A stretch of 64,000 bases of DNA from Azospirillum sp. TSH100 (GTDB taxonomy: Bacteria > Pseudomonadota > Alphaproteobacteria > Azospirillales > Azospirillaceae). The notes under the pieces were generated by a model. That model was given only the letters and a program-made list of their open reading frames with translations, searched no databases and was not told the origin of the DNA. The stretch spans positions 1 to 64,000 of the forward strand of contig NZ_CP039636.1 of NCBI RefSeq assembly GCF_004923295.1. The letters run 5' to 3'. Of this stretch, positions 35,050-43,521 are shown piece after piece; within the stretch, counting starts at the first letter, position 1, and every line of letters begins with the position of its first letter. The position numbers and the translations under genes are program-made.

Positions 35050-36402
35050 TCAGCGCATTTGCAGGATGATCACCTCGCCGCTGGCGGGATTGGTATGCTC
35101 GCGCATCGTCTGGACCTGCTCCGGCGTCACGGCGCTTCCCCGGTTGCCCCAGGCCGAGCGCACGAAGGTCAGGACGTCGGCGATCTCGCGGTCGGACAGA
35201 TGCGCCCGCAGCGGAGGCATGCGGTAGGAGTCGGGAACGCCATCCGCCACGGCACGCCCGGCACCGTTGAGGGTGATGTTGATCGCCGAGGCGCTTTCGG
35301 GCGAAAGCAGCGAGCTGGCACCGGCGAGAGGCGGAATCCATTCGCCCCGTCCCTGCCCATCCCGGCCATGGCAGCTGGCGCAGCGGGCCAGATAGGTGGC
35401 GGCCCCCGGCTGGACCGGCGCGGTTCCGGTCGAAAGCAGAAGCGTCGTCGCCCCATCGAAGCGCCACGGCGCGCCGTCACGCGCGGGATTGCCCGGCAGT
35501 GATTTCAGATAGTGGGCGATGGCGCGCAGATCCTCGTCGGTCATGAACTGCGTGGAGTTGTTGAACGCCTCCATCATCGAGCCGAAAACAACCCCGTGAC
35601 GGTTCCGGCCCCGGCGCAGGAAGGCGACGATGTCCTCTTCCACCCAACGTCCAATCCCGGTGTTGGGGTCACCGCGCAGGCTCGGCGCATACCAGCCGTC
35701 GAGCGGGGCGCCGGACAGGAAGCGGTCACTCCATCCATCGAGCGCCACCTCCTGGAACGCCACGCCGCGCGGCGTATGGCAACTGCCGCAATGTCCGGGC
35801 CCCTGGACGAGGTAGGCGCCGCGATTCCACAGCGCATCCCGCTGTGGATCGGGCCGGTAGGTGCCGGAATCCGCGAACAGCAGGCTCCAATAGGCCAGCG
35901 GCCAGCGCATGTTCAGCGGCCACGGAATGGTCGAGGGGCGGTTCTCCTGCCGCGCCGGCCGGACATGGTTCATGAAGTAATCGTAGAGCGACCGGATGTC
36001 CTCGTCGCTCATCTTGGCATAGGAGGGAAAGGGCATGGCCGGATAGAGGCGGCGCCCGTCCGCAGCGACACCGCGCCGGACCGCATTGTCGAACTGGGCC
36101 AGCGTGTAGCCGCCGATGCCGGTGTCCTTGTCCGGGGTGATGTTGGTGCTGAAGATGGTGCCGAGCGGTGAGCCCATGGCAAGGCCGCCCGCGAAGGGCG
36201 CGCCATGTTCCGTGCTGTGGCAGGCGACGCAGTCGGCGAGACGCGCGACATACTCGCCCCGCTCGGGCGTCGCCGGTGCCCCCGCCACGGTGACGCCGTC
36301 GAACGGCGAGGCGGGTATCCGGGTCGCATACCAGGCGATGAGCAGGGCAATGACCAGGGCGGCAACCAGCACGCCCCCCAGAATTGCGGAAAGCCGTTTC
36401 AC
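35050..36402 (-). CDS. Membrane-anchored triheme cytochrome c
   Basis: This is a 450-residue cytochrome with three CxxCH heme sites: CVACH (residues 58-62), CGSCH (205-209) and CASCH (341-345). One N-terminal helix (ILGGVLVAALVIALLIAWYA) acts as signal or anchor. The arrangement is that of the cytochrome subunit of periplasmic alcohol, aldehyde and hydroxylating molybdenum enzymes. The GTG at 36402 gives the usual N-terminus; the frame is open upstream to 36480 but there it overlaps a hairpin. It follows the IorAB-like genes and should pass their electrons to the respiratory chain. Confidence 0.9.
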   Translation of the reverse strand: MKRLSAILGGVLVAALVIALLIAWYATRIPASPFDGVTVAGAPATPERGEYVARLADCVACHSTEHGAPFAGGLAMGSPLGTIFSTNITPDKDTGIGGYTLAQFDNAVRRGVAADGRRLYPAMPFPSYAKMSDEDIRSLYDYFMNHVRPARQENRPSTIPWPLNMRWPLAYWSLLFADSGTYRPDPQRDALWNRGAYLVQGPGHCGSCHTPRGVAFQEVALDGWSDRFLSGAPLDGWYAPSLRGDPNTGIGRWVEEDIVAFLRRGRNRHGVVFGSMMEAFNNSTQFMTDEDLRAIAHYLKSLPGNPARDGAPWRFDGATTLLLSTGTAPVQPGAATYLARCASCHGRDGQGRGEWIPPLAGASSLLSPESASAINITLNGAGRAVADGVPDSYRMPPLRAHLSDREIADVLTFVRSAWGNRGSAVTPEQVQTMREHTNPASGEVIILQMR

Positions 36403-36430
36403 TGTCGGTCGACCTTTGTCGTTGGAAATC

Positions 36431-36477
36431 CCCCTGCCCCACCGCCACGCCCCTCGGGGCCGGCGGATGGGCAGGGG
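36431..36477 (-). terminator. Branched hairpin between the molybdenum subunit and cytochrome c genes
   Basis: Nested complementary segments (CCCCTGCCC with GGGCAGGGG outside, CCGCC with GGCGG, and GCCCC with GGGGC innermost) fold to one long stem in the 90-base gap. It may attenuate the cytochrome gene relative to the two upstream genes, or protect the message end. Confidence 0.5.
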
Positions 36478-36492
36478 CAAGGAGGAACGGGA

Positions 36493-38772
36493 TCAGGCGT
36501 TGTCGCTGAACCGCGTTCTCGACAGTGGCAGGCTGCGCACCCGCTGTCCGGTCAGGGCGGCGACGGCGTTCGCCACCGCCGGCGGCACGCCCGGCAGGCC
36601 GGGTTCGCCGATTCCGCCCATGGGCGCGCCGCTCTCGACGATCCGCACATGGACCCTGGGCATCCGGTCCGGCGTCAGGATCGGATAGCCGTCATAATTG
36701 CGCGCCCGCGGCACGCCATTCTCGTACACCAGCTCCTCGACCAGCGTGGTCGACAGGCCGAGCGCCACCGCCGAATTGACCTGCGCCTCGATGATGGCCG
36801 GATTCACGATGCTGCCGGGATCGATCGCCACCCAGACATCATGGACCGCGACCTCCCCCCGCCGCACGGAGACTTCGGCGATGGTGGCGACCTCGCTGGC
36901 GAAGGGCGAGGCCATGGCGACGCCACGGGCGCGCCTGCTGCCGTCGGCGGCGGTGAACGGGCCACGCCGCCAGCCGCCCGACAGCTCGGCCACCGCCTTC
37001 AACAACGTGGTGAGGCGCGGATTGTCGGCCAGCAGCCGCAGCCGCAGATCGAACGGATCCTGCTTCCCGACATCGGCCATCTCGTCGAAGAACGTCTCGT
37101 AAAAGAAGTCGTTCATCGAATGGCCGACCGAGCGCCAGAACCCGATGATCGCCGGATCCTCGACGAGGATCTGGCCGATCCGGCGGTTCGGGATCGCATA
37201 GGCCTTGCCAGCGATGCCCTCGACGGTGGAGCTGTCCACCTTGTCGGGCTGGCGGCCGAACAGACGGCCCGTCGGCCCTTCGCCAACGGCGACCGCATGC
37301 AGCGCCACCGGCAGGCCGTTGGCGTCCAGGCCGGCGCGGAAGCGGGCGACGCCATTCGGCCTCAGCGCGTCGCGCAGGAACTCCTCCTCGCGGCTCCAGA
37401 TCAGCTTCACTGGGCGGCCGACGGCCTTCGAGAGCAGGATCGCCTGCGGGAAGGGGTTGGCGGTGCCATAGAGGAAATGCCGGCCGAAGAAGCCGCCGAG
37501 CATCGGCGAATGGATGATGACCTTTTCCGGCGCGATCCCGGCGATCTTTGCCGCCGCGCCCTGGAACATCTCCGGCGCCTGGTTCGGCACCCAGAGTTCG
37601 AGCGACCCGTCGTCCGTCCAGCGGGCGAGTGCCGATGGCGGTTCCAGCTGGCCGTGCACCACATAGGGCGCGTGATAGGTCGCCTCGACGACGCGCGCCG
37701 CACCGCGCAGCGCGCCCGCCGCATCGCCGGCGGTTTCGAAGGCGATGCCCTCCCCCTCCGTCGCCGATAGTGCCGCGATCCGCGCGTCGGAGGAGAAATC
37801 CGCCGGCATGGCATGGGCCGTGCCCGCCGCCGGTTCCGTCCAGGTCACCTGCAAAGCCTCGGCGGCACGGCGGGCCCGCCACCAACTGTCGGCCAGGACC
37901 GCCACCGCGCCGGGCAGACGGTGGATGGAATGGACGCCGGGCATGCCGCGCACCTGCGCCTCGTTGGCGATCCGGTTCGGTTCCATGCCCAGCCGCCGGG
38001 CATGCTGGACCGCGCCGTACAGCATGCCTTCGACCGTCAGGTCGATGCCGAACTTCGCTTTGCCGGTCGATTTGTCACGCACGTCCAGGCGGGGGACCGG
38101 CTTGCCGATCCAGCGGAAATCGGCGGGGGACCGCAACGCGACATCCTGCGGCACCGGCAGTGCGGCGGCAGCCTCGGCGATGTCGCCATAGGGGATGCTC
38201 CGGCCGGACCCGGCGTGCAGAACCCGTCCCGGCTCGGTCGAAAGCTCCGAAACCGGCACCTCCAGACGCGAGCCCGCCGCCTGAAGCAGCATCAGGCGTG
38301 CCGACGCGCCGAGCTTGCGCATGGTGCCATAGCTCATGCGGACCGACATGCTGCCGCCGGTGAAGCGGGCGCCGCCGGTCAGCAGATAGTCCGGGCCGGC
38401 GGGAGCGCCTTCCACCACGAAGCGGGCTGGGTCGACGTCGAGTTCCTCGCCGACGATCTGCGCCATGGCGGTGAAGATGCCCTGGCCGCCTTCGATGAAG
38501 GCGCTGCGGAACAGCACGGTGCCGTCCGGCCGGATTTCCAGGAAGGCACGGACCCGGGTGCCGGGAACGACCGGCGCCGCGGCGCCCTGTGCCGCCCCGT
38601 CCGCCCCACCCGCCCACGCCCGCCGGGCGCCCGGCATGGCGACGCCGAGCACCAGCGCGCCGGTTGCCGCCCCAAGGAAGCTCCGCCGGGAGAAATTCAC
38701 CGGCCTGCCGAAACGGCGGGCCGTGGAGTCCGCGACCAGGGCGGTCAGATCGGTCGCGGTCCTGTCGGTCAT
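36493..38772 (-). CDS. Periplasmic molybdopterin-binding dehydrogenase large subunit (IorB/xanthine dehydrogenase family)
   Basis: This is a 759-residue molybdenum hydroxylase large subunit. A Tat signal lies at residues 25-54 (NFSRRSFLGAATGALVLGVAMPGARRAWA), so the enzyme acts in the periplasm. Family segments include TGKAKFGIDLTVEGMLYGAVQHARR, YHAPYVVHGQLEPPSALA, GGFFGRHFLYGTANPFPQA, RPVKLIWSREEEFLRDALRP and GAPMGGIGEPGLPGVPPAVANAV with the catalytic Glu. ATG 38772 is favoured by GAGGAA seven bases upstream; an ATG at 38787 overlaps the small-subunit stop. The size and single-chain form match isoquinoline 1-oxidoreductase beta-type proteins. The true substrate (N-heterocycle or aldehyde) is unknown. 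Confidence 0.92.
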   Translation of the reverse strand: MTDRTATDLTALVADSTARRFGRPVNFSRRSFLGAATGALVLGVAMPGARRAWAGGADGAAQGAAAPVVPGTRVRAFLEIRPDGTVLFRSAFIEGGQGIFTAMAQIVGEELDVDPARFVVEGAPAGPDYLLTGGARFTGGSMSVRMSYGTMRKLGASARLMLLQAAGSRLEVPVSELSTEPGRVLHAGSGRSIPYGDIAEAAAALPVPQDVALRSPADFRWIGKPVPRLDVRDKSTGKAKFGIDLTVEGMLYGAVQHARRLGMEPNRIANEAQVRGMPGVHSIHRLPGAVAVLADSWWRARRAAEALQVTWTEPAAGTAHAMPADFSSDARIAALSATEGEGIAFETAGDAAGALRGAARVVEATYHAPYVVHGQLEPPSALARWTDDGSLELWVPNQAPEMFQGAAAKIAGIAPEKVIIHSPMLGGFFGRHFLYGTANPFPQAILLSKAVGRPVKLIWSREEEFLRDALRPNGVARFRAGLDANGLPVALHAVAVGEGPTGRLFGRQPDKVDSSTVEGIAGKAYAIPNRRIGQILVEDPAIIGFWRSVGHSMNDFFYETFFDEMADVGKQDPFDLRLRLLADNPRLTTLLKAVAELSGGWRRGPFTAADGSRRARGVAMASPFASEVATIAEVSVRRGEVAVHDVWVAIDPGSIVNPAIIEAQVNSAVALGLSTTLVEELVYENGVPRARNYDGYPILTPDRMPRVHVRIVESGAPMGGIGEPGLPGVPPAVANAVAALTGQRVRSLPLSRTRFSDNA

Positions 38773-38783
38773 CGCTCCGTTCC

Positions 38784-39230
38784 TCATGCCTGCGCCGCCC
38801 GCCGCACGGCGGCCGAAATCGCGTTGTAGGTGCCGCAGCGGCACAGGTTCACCATCGCCGCCGCGATGTCGGCGTCGGTCGGCCGCGGGTTCTGCATCAG
38901 CAGGGCGGTCGCCGCCATGACCTGCCCCGACTGGCAGTAGCCGCATTGCGGAACCTGCCGGTCGACCCAGGCCTCGACGACCTTGCGGCCGACCGGCGTT
39001 TCGGTGACGGCCTCGATCGTCGTGACCGCGGCGGCGCCGACGCTTTCCACCGGCGTTACGCAGGAACGGACCGCCTGTCCGTCGATCAGGACGGTGCAGG
39101 CGCCGCATTGCGCCAGACCACAGCCATATTTGGTGCCGGTCATTCCAAGCGTGTCGCGCAGGACCCAAAGCAGCGGCGTATCGGGCTCGACATCCACCTG
39201 ATGTCTGGAGCCGTTGATGGTCAACTCCAT
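38784..39230 (-). CDS. [2Fe-2S] small subunit of molybdenum hydroxylase (IorA type)
   Basis: This 148-residue iron-sulfur protein carries both clusters of the molybdenum hydroxylase small subunit: the plant-type site GCGLAQCGACTVLIDG with a distal Cys in RSCVTPVE, and the C-terminal site QCGYCQSGQVMAA with NLCRCGTYNAI. ATG 39230 is preceded by GAGGAG. It is the first gene of the minus-strand operon with the molybdenum subunit and cytochrome c. It has no signal peptide, so it is presumably carried to the periplasm by the Tat signal of its partner. Confidence 0.94.
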   Translation of the reverse strand: MELTINGSRHQVDVEPDTPLLWVLRDTLGMTGTKYGCGLAQCGACTVLIDGQAVRSCVTPVESVGAAAVTTIEAVTETPVGRKVVEAWVDRQVPQCGYCQSGQVMAATALLMQNPRPTDADIAAAMVNLCRCGTYNAISAAVRRAAQA

Positions 39231-39497
39231 GGGGCTCTCCTCGAGATGCGTAAAGGGGCTGGCGGACTGTCGCGACCGAGCGCGGCATTCGGCGGCCACC
39301 GACGCCATGGCCGGAGCGGAAAGCCGTTCGCGCACGGACCTGCGTCCGGGGGGCCAGGGAAGCCGGAAGTGCGGCGATGGTACCGGAGCGCATGCCCCGG
39401 CATTAGGGGCTGCGATCGCATGGGGCTATAAGCGGAACTCATGAATGGCCCCGACCGGCACCCGCTCGTCGCTGCGCCGGTCGCGGCATCGGAACGA

Positions 39498-39992
39498 TCA
39501 GCCCAGCCTTTCGGCCCGGAGCGGAAATTTGCCCCGGGTCAGCAGCGGCTGCGTCCCGCCTTCCAGCCGGCCCAGCCGGATCAGGCCGCGCGAGTAGCGG
39601 TAGCCCGCGTAGAAAAAGGCGAGGTTGCCCCAGGGAGCGTAATAGCAGAGATCGCCGACGGCCTCGTTTCCGAACGGGCCGCTGCCGGCCTCGGTGAGCT
39701 TGCGCGGCAGATAGGCGATCTTCTCGTTGCTGGAATAATCGTCGATCGTCAGGTCAGCCGGCAGCAGCGACAGCAAATCGCGACTGGACGGGTTGTCCTC
39801 GAGCACCGCAGTGAACACATGCGTGCCGAAGCGGAAGTGGATCCTCATGCCGGTCTTCTCCCCCATACCAGGCTCCTCCCCCCTGTTTGCCGAACCGGAC
39901 GCCGTTTGGCCGAATGCGAGGCGCGATCCCGCCGCGCAGGCCAGCGCCGCCGCGATCATGGTTCGGCGCGGCAGACCGGTGGTTCGGTTCAT
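39498..39992 (-). CDS. Tat-exported cyclophilin-like fold protein
   Basis: This 164-residue protein has a twin-arginine signal (LPRRTMIAAALACAAGSRLAFG) followed by a cyclophilin-like domain: MRIHFRFGTHVFTAVLEDNPSSRDLLSLLP, DYSSNEKIAYLPRKL and GDLCYYAPWGNLAFFYAGYRYSRGLIRLG. The domain is known from small proteins without proline isomerase activity. GGGGAG precedes ATG 39992. It is divergent from the LysR gene at 40162 and lies downstream of the molybdenum enzyme operon promoter. Its role is unknown; I infer a periplasmic partner in the same LysR-controlled module. Confidence 0.82.
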   Translation of the reverse strand: MNRTTGLPRRTMIAAALACAAGSRLAFGQTASGSANRGEEPGMGEKTGMRIHFRFGTHVFTAVLEDNPSSRDLLSLLPADLTIDDYSSNEKIAYLPRKLTEAGSGPFGNEAVGDLCYYAPWGNLAFFYAGYRYSRGLIRLGRLEGGTQPLLTRGKFPLRAERLG

Positions 39993-40112
39993 GGTCTCGG
40001 GCTCCCCTGCGATGTCTCGATTCACCCTGCCCGCCCGCTTCGCAACGGCCCGGAACGGGCTGCGCGCCGGGCGGCGCAGGTGTGGCAGCAAAGATCTACC
40101 TGATATCCCCCC

Positions 40113-40138
40113 ATGCGATTATTCGGTATAATCCGCAT
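40113..40138. promoter_or_regulatory. LTTR-like operator palindrome in the divergent region
   Basis: ATGCGATTAT and ATAATCCGCAT form a near-perfect palindrome (one extra base) around TCGGT. It lies 24 bases before the LysR start and 121 bases from the cyclophilin-like gene. This is the typical position for autoregulation and control of the divergent gene. Confidence 0.5.
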
Positions 40139-40161
40139 GTCGATATAAGAAGGATTCATGA

Positions 40162-41058
40162 ATGGCCCGTGAGAACGTCAATGACCTTCTGGCGTTCATA
40201 GCCGTGGCGCGGGAACGCAGCTTCACCAGGGCGGCCGCCAAACTGGGGCTGTCGCAATCGGCCCTGAGCCACACCGTGCGTCAGCTCGAAGCCCGGCTCG
40301 GCGTCCGTCTTCTCACCCGCACGACGCGGGCCGTCTCCCCGACCGAAGCCGGCGAACGCCTGCTCAACGGCATCGCGCCGCATTTCGATGAGATCGAGGC
40401 CCAGATCGACGCGCTGAGCGAGCTTCGCGACAAGCCGGCGGGCAACATCCGGATCACGGCGTCGGACCATGCAAGCCGGCATGTGCTGTGGCCGAAGCTG
40501 AAGAAAATCCTGCCCAACTTCCCGGACATCAAGGTCGAACTGGTTCAGGACAACGGTCTGACCGATATCGTGACGGAGCGGTTCGACGCCGGTGTCCGGA
40601 TGGGCGAGCAGGTGGCGAAGGACATGATTTCGGCGCGGATCAGCCCGGACATCCGCTTTGCCGTGGTTGGCGCATCGTCCTATTTCGCGGTCAATCCGGA
40701 ACCGTTGCACCCGCAGGATCTCGTCCGCCACGTCTGCATCAACGAACGCCTGCCCACCTATGGTGGCTTCTGGGCCTGGGATTTCGAGGATGAGGACGGC
40801 CGCGCCCTGAAGATCCGGGTCAACGGACAGGTCGCCTTCAACAATATCCACACCGTCCTGGAAGCGGCGGTTGACGGCTTCGGCCTTGCCTATATGCCGG
40901 AGGATATCGCCCGGCCCTACCTCGACGACGGGCGGCTCAGGCATGTCCTGGAACGATGGTCGCCCTATTGGGACGGCTATTATCTCTACTATCCCAGCCG
41001 GCGTCAGTCCTCACCGGCTTTCGTGACTCTGGTCGAGGCGCTGCGCCATCGCGACTGA
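40162..41058 (+). CDS. LysR-type transcriptional regulator
   Basis: This is a 298-residue LysR protein. N-terminal NDLLAFIAVARERSFTRAAAKLGLSQSALSHTVRQLEARLGVRLL is a standard winged helix. The effector domain includes VRMGEQVAKDMISARI and VLEAAVDGFGLAYMPED, typical of the DsdC/YafC-like subgroup. AAGGA precedes the ATG. It is divergent from the cyclophilin-like protein. Its last 26 codons are closely echoed by an orphan tail at 49077-49157, so a second related regulator gene once existed in this region. Confidence 0.94.
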   Translation: MARENVNDLLAFIAVARERSFTRAAAKLGLSQSALSHTVRQLEARLGVRLLTRTTRAVSPTEAGERLLNGIAPHFDEIEAQIDALSELRDKPAGNIRITASDHASRHVLWPKLKKILPNFPDIKVELVQDNGLTDIVTERFDAGVRMGEQVAKDMISARISPDIRFAVVGASSYFAVNPEPLHPQDLVRHVCINERLPTYGGFWAWDFEDEDGRALKIRVNGQVAFNNIHTVLEAAVDGFGLAYMPEDIARPYLDDGRLRHVLERWSPYWDGYYLYYPSRRQSSPAFVTLVEALRHRD

Positions 41059-41077
41059 CGACGCGAGAGCGTCGTCA
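41056..41077 (+). terminator. Hairpin at the LysR stop codon
   Basis: A nine-pair stem (TGACGACGC with GCGTCGTCA) with a GAGA tetraloop begins at the TGA itself. It may also end the small minus-strand frame at 41075. Confidence 0.45.
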
Positions 41078-41221
41078 CCCCATCAGCTCCTCCCCGGTCC
41101 GACGGCGTTCGGCCACATCGGCCCGCGTCTTCCGGCCGGTGAAAGACCCTCCTGCCTCAAATCCGTGTCCGGTGATCAGCAGCACGCAGACCGAGGCAAT
41201 GATGATGCTGATGCAGACCAT
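41075..41221 (-). CDS. Possible small membrane protein (48 residues)
   Basis: A short frame reads MVCISIIIASVCVLLITGHGF, one predicted transmembrane helix, followed by a basic polar tail. GGGAG stands eight bases before the ATG. It shares its end with the LysR terminator hairpin. No family is recognised, and in high-GC DNA such frames often arise by chance, so the call rests on the RBS and the helix alone. Confidence 0.3.
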   Translation of the reverse strand: MVCISIIIASVCVLLITGHGFEAGGSFTGRKTRADVAERRRTGEELMG

Positions 41222-41549
41222 GGACGTATCTCCCGCCAATGAGGATCGTGGTTGCTGAGCGGAAGATGGCGGAGGTCGGCCCAACCGATTAGACCACGGC
41301 ATCCGCATGCGCTTATGACTCACTCTCATCAATCGTGGGGATCGGACAGCGGCGCATTGCAAACCTTGGCGCGACACTCATCGGAAATCTATTCTCCACT
41401 GGTTCTCGGCAGTCGCTAGTAAGTTCCAGTCCTTACGGCAGCGGCCATGGCCGCACCGCCCTTCGGGGCGGGGCAACTTCTTAAGCCTCGTTTCGATAGG
41501 CTGGCATCGAAGGAGCCTGCGATGAGCGGCGAGCGAAAGGGAGATGACG
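41222..41549. other. Gene-free stretch before a LysR gene
   Basis: I see no gene in these bases. A less GC-rich part at 41330-41420 may hold the promoter for the regulator at 41550. Confidence 0.4.
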
Positions 41550-42455
41550 ATGCGCGACCGGCTGGACGGCGTTTCGGTCTTCGTCGAAACGGTGGAGGCG
41601 GGCGGCTTCGCGCGGGCGGCCGAGCGGCTGGCCCTGTCACGTTCGGCCGTGGGCAAGACAATCGCACGGCTTGAAGGCCGCCTGGGCGTCCGGCTGTTTC
41701 ACCGGACGACACGGACGCAGTCCCTGACCGAGGACGGCCAGCTCTATTATGAACGCTGCCTGAGGGCGCTGGAGGAACTGCGCACCGGCGAAACCTTGCT
41801 CGAATCCGGTCGGCGCGAGGTGGTCGGACGCCTGCGCGTTTCGATGCCGGTGCTGTTCGGCCGTCACTGCGTCGCCCCGATCCTCGTGGAGTTGGCGAGG
41901 CAACATCCGAAGCTGGAGCTTGAGCTGAGTTTCAGCGACCGGCCGGTCGATCTCATCGGCGAAGGCTTCGACCTCGCCGTACGCTGCGGCACGCTGGGAT
42001 CGGGAAGTGGACTGATGACACGGCGTCTCGCCACCCAACGGAAGGTTCTGTGCGCCGCGCCGGGCTATCTGGCGATCCGCGGCCGGCCGCAGTCGATTGA
42101 GGCTCTGGCCGATCATGACGCGCTCGTTTATGGGCGGGCCGACTTCGTCAACCACTGGCTTCTGGCCGCAGGGGACGGCCGATTAACGGAGTTCACGCCG
42201 TCCTCGCGCCTGCGCTTCGACGATCTCGAAGCGATCGCCGACGCGGCCGTGGCCGGAATGGGCATCGCCTGGCTTCCTTTCTGGCTGGTGCGGGACCGCA
42301 TTCGAGCCGGGGTCCTCGCCCCCCTCTTCGACGGCCTGCCGGGCGCGCCGATAGACTGCCACGCCGTCTGGCCGGACGTTCAGAACCTGCCGCTGCGGTT
42401 GCGGCTCGCGATCGATACGCTGGTGGCCAAGCTTCCGTCCACCGTCGGCGGTTGA
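41550..42455 (+). CDS. LysR-type transcriptional regulator
   Basis: This is a 301-residue LysR protein with VFVETVEAGGFARAAERLALSRSAVGKTIARLEGRLGVRLFHRTTR at the N-terminus and GFDLAVRCGTLGSGSGLMTRRL in the effector domain. Start ATG 41550 has AAGGGAG at proper spacing; ATG 41544 overlaps that motif. It converges on another LysR gene (42502) and has no obvious divergent target, so the regulated genes are not apparent. Confidence 0.92.
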   Translation: MRDRLDGVSVFVETVEAGGFARAAERLALSRSAVGKTIARLEGRLGVRLFHRTTRTQSLTEDGQLYYERCLRALEELRTGETLLESGRREVVGRLRVSMPVLFGRHCVAPILVELARQHPKLELELSFSDRPVDLIGEGFDLAVRCGTLGSGSGLMTRRLATQRKVLCAAPGYLAIRGRPQSIEALADHDALVYGRADFVNHWLLAAGDGRLTEFTPSSRLRFDDLEAIADAAVAGMGIAWLPFWLVRDRIRAGVLAPLFDGLPGAPIDCHAVWPDVQNLPLRLRLAIDTLVAKLPSTVGG

Positions 42456-42501
42456 TGCGGTTCCAAGACCGCCTCCCCACGGCTTTCGATGACGCGCCTC
42501 G

Positions 42502-43410
42502 TCAGGATGGCAACTCCCCGCGCAGGAAATGCTGTTCCAGGAACTCGACGCAGACACGAAGCTTGGCGGATGCCGTCAGGCGTGACGGATATACCGCCCA
42601 GATGTCCGCCGGCTGACTGTGGCCGGAAAGAACCTGGACAAGTTTTCTGTCCGCGAGCGCGGTCCTGACGTCCCAAAGCGACCTGAGCATGATCCCATGA
42701 CCGTCCAAGGCCCAGCGGTGGACGATTTCGCCGTGGTTGGAGGCCAGCCGCCCAGTGACGCGGAGCGGCGTTTCTCCTTCCGGTCCGCTCAGTCTCCAGA
42801 CGCCGAAGGGATGATCCCGCTCCTTGATGACGAGGCAATCATGTCCGGCCAGATCGCCGAGGTGCCTCGGCGTTCCCCGTCGTTCCAGATAGGCGGGAGA
42901 GGCGCAAAGGATCCGTCGATTGGAGGCGAGTCGCCTCGCGATCAGGTGCGGAGCGATCTCGTTTCCGATGCGGATGTCCAGATCGATGCCCTCGCCCGTC
43001 AGGTCGACGAGCCTGTCGGAAACATCGAAGCGAATTTCAAGATCCGGATAGCGCTCCGCCAGGCGGGCAAGCGCCGGCGCCACATGGAGGCGGCCGAATC
43101 CCAGACTGCTGTTGATGCGGATCAGCCCGCGGGGGGCGTGTTTCGCGACGGAGACCTCCTCCATCATATGATCGACTTCGTCGAGGATCGACTGCGCCCT
43201 CTGATAAACGCGCTCCCCGGCTTCCGTGATGGCGATGCGTCGGGTGCTGCGATGGAGCAGTTTCACCCCGAGCCGTTCCTCCAGTGATTGGACCCGCTTG
43301 GTCACATAGGCCGGCGAGGCGCCGAGGGCCTCCGCCGCCGCAACGAAGCTCGACCTGCGCACGACAACGCAGAAGACGCGCAAGTCCTGAAGATAAGGCT
43401 GATTATTCAT
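42502..43410 (-). CDS. LysR-type regulator, DmlR/TtuA-like by context
   Basis: This is a 302-residue LysR protein. YLQDLRVFCVVVRRSSFVAAAEALGASPAYVTKRVQSLEE is the winged helix, where SPAYVTKR replaces the common QPALS. The effector part includes GIDLDIRIGNEIAPHLIARRL. It is divergent from the tartrate/malate-type dehydrogenase at 43522 with 111 bases between. This is the same arrangement as E. coli dmlR-dmlA and the ttu genes, so it likely activates that dehydrogenase in response to its substrate. Confidence 0.93.
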   Translation of the reverse strand: MNNQPYLQDLRVFCVVVRRSSFVAAAEALGASPAYVTKRVQSLEERLGVKLLHRSTRRIAITEAGERVYQRAQSILDEVDHMMEEVSVAKHAPRGLIRINSSLGFGRLHVAPALARLAERYPDLEIRFDVSDRLVDLTGEGIDLDIRIGNEIAPHLIARRLASNRRILCASPAYLERRGTPRHLGDLAGHDCLVIKERDHPFGVWRLSGPEGETPLRVTGRLASNHGEIVHRWALDGHGIMLRSLWDVRTALADRKLVQVLSGHSQPADIWAVYPSRLTASAKLRVCVEFLEQHFLRGELPS

Positions 43411-43521
43411 GAATCGTGTTCTATGGGTTGATGCTTTGGCTGATCATTAATCTATCGAAGTTCGTTAAGCTACCCTCCATCTCCCGATGCACTGCCTGTA
43501 GAACAGATATAGGAATCAGCC
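43411..43521. promoter_or_regulatory. Divergent LysR/dehydrogenase promoter region
   Basis: This AT-rich region of 111 bases includes palindromic ATTCATGAAT at the LysR start and T-N11-A-type sites between 43436 and 43475. It probably holds the operator for the regulator at 42502. A single site cannot be fixed by eye. Confidence 0.45.

Noticed and set aside
36205..37770. A 521-codon plus-strand frame
   Set aside because: It lies antisense to the molybdenum subunit, with low-complexity composition.
38773..39393. N-terminal extension of the molybdenum subunit
   Set aside because: It would overlap the iron-sulfur subunit in another frame. The Tat signal at residue 25 after ATG 38772 defines the real start.
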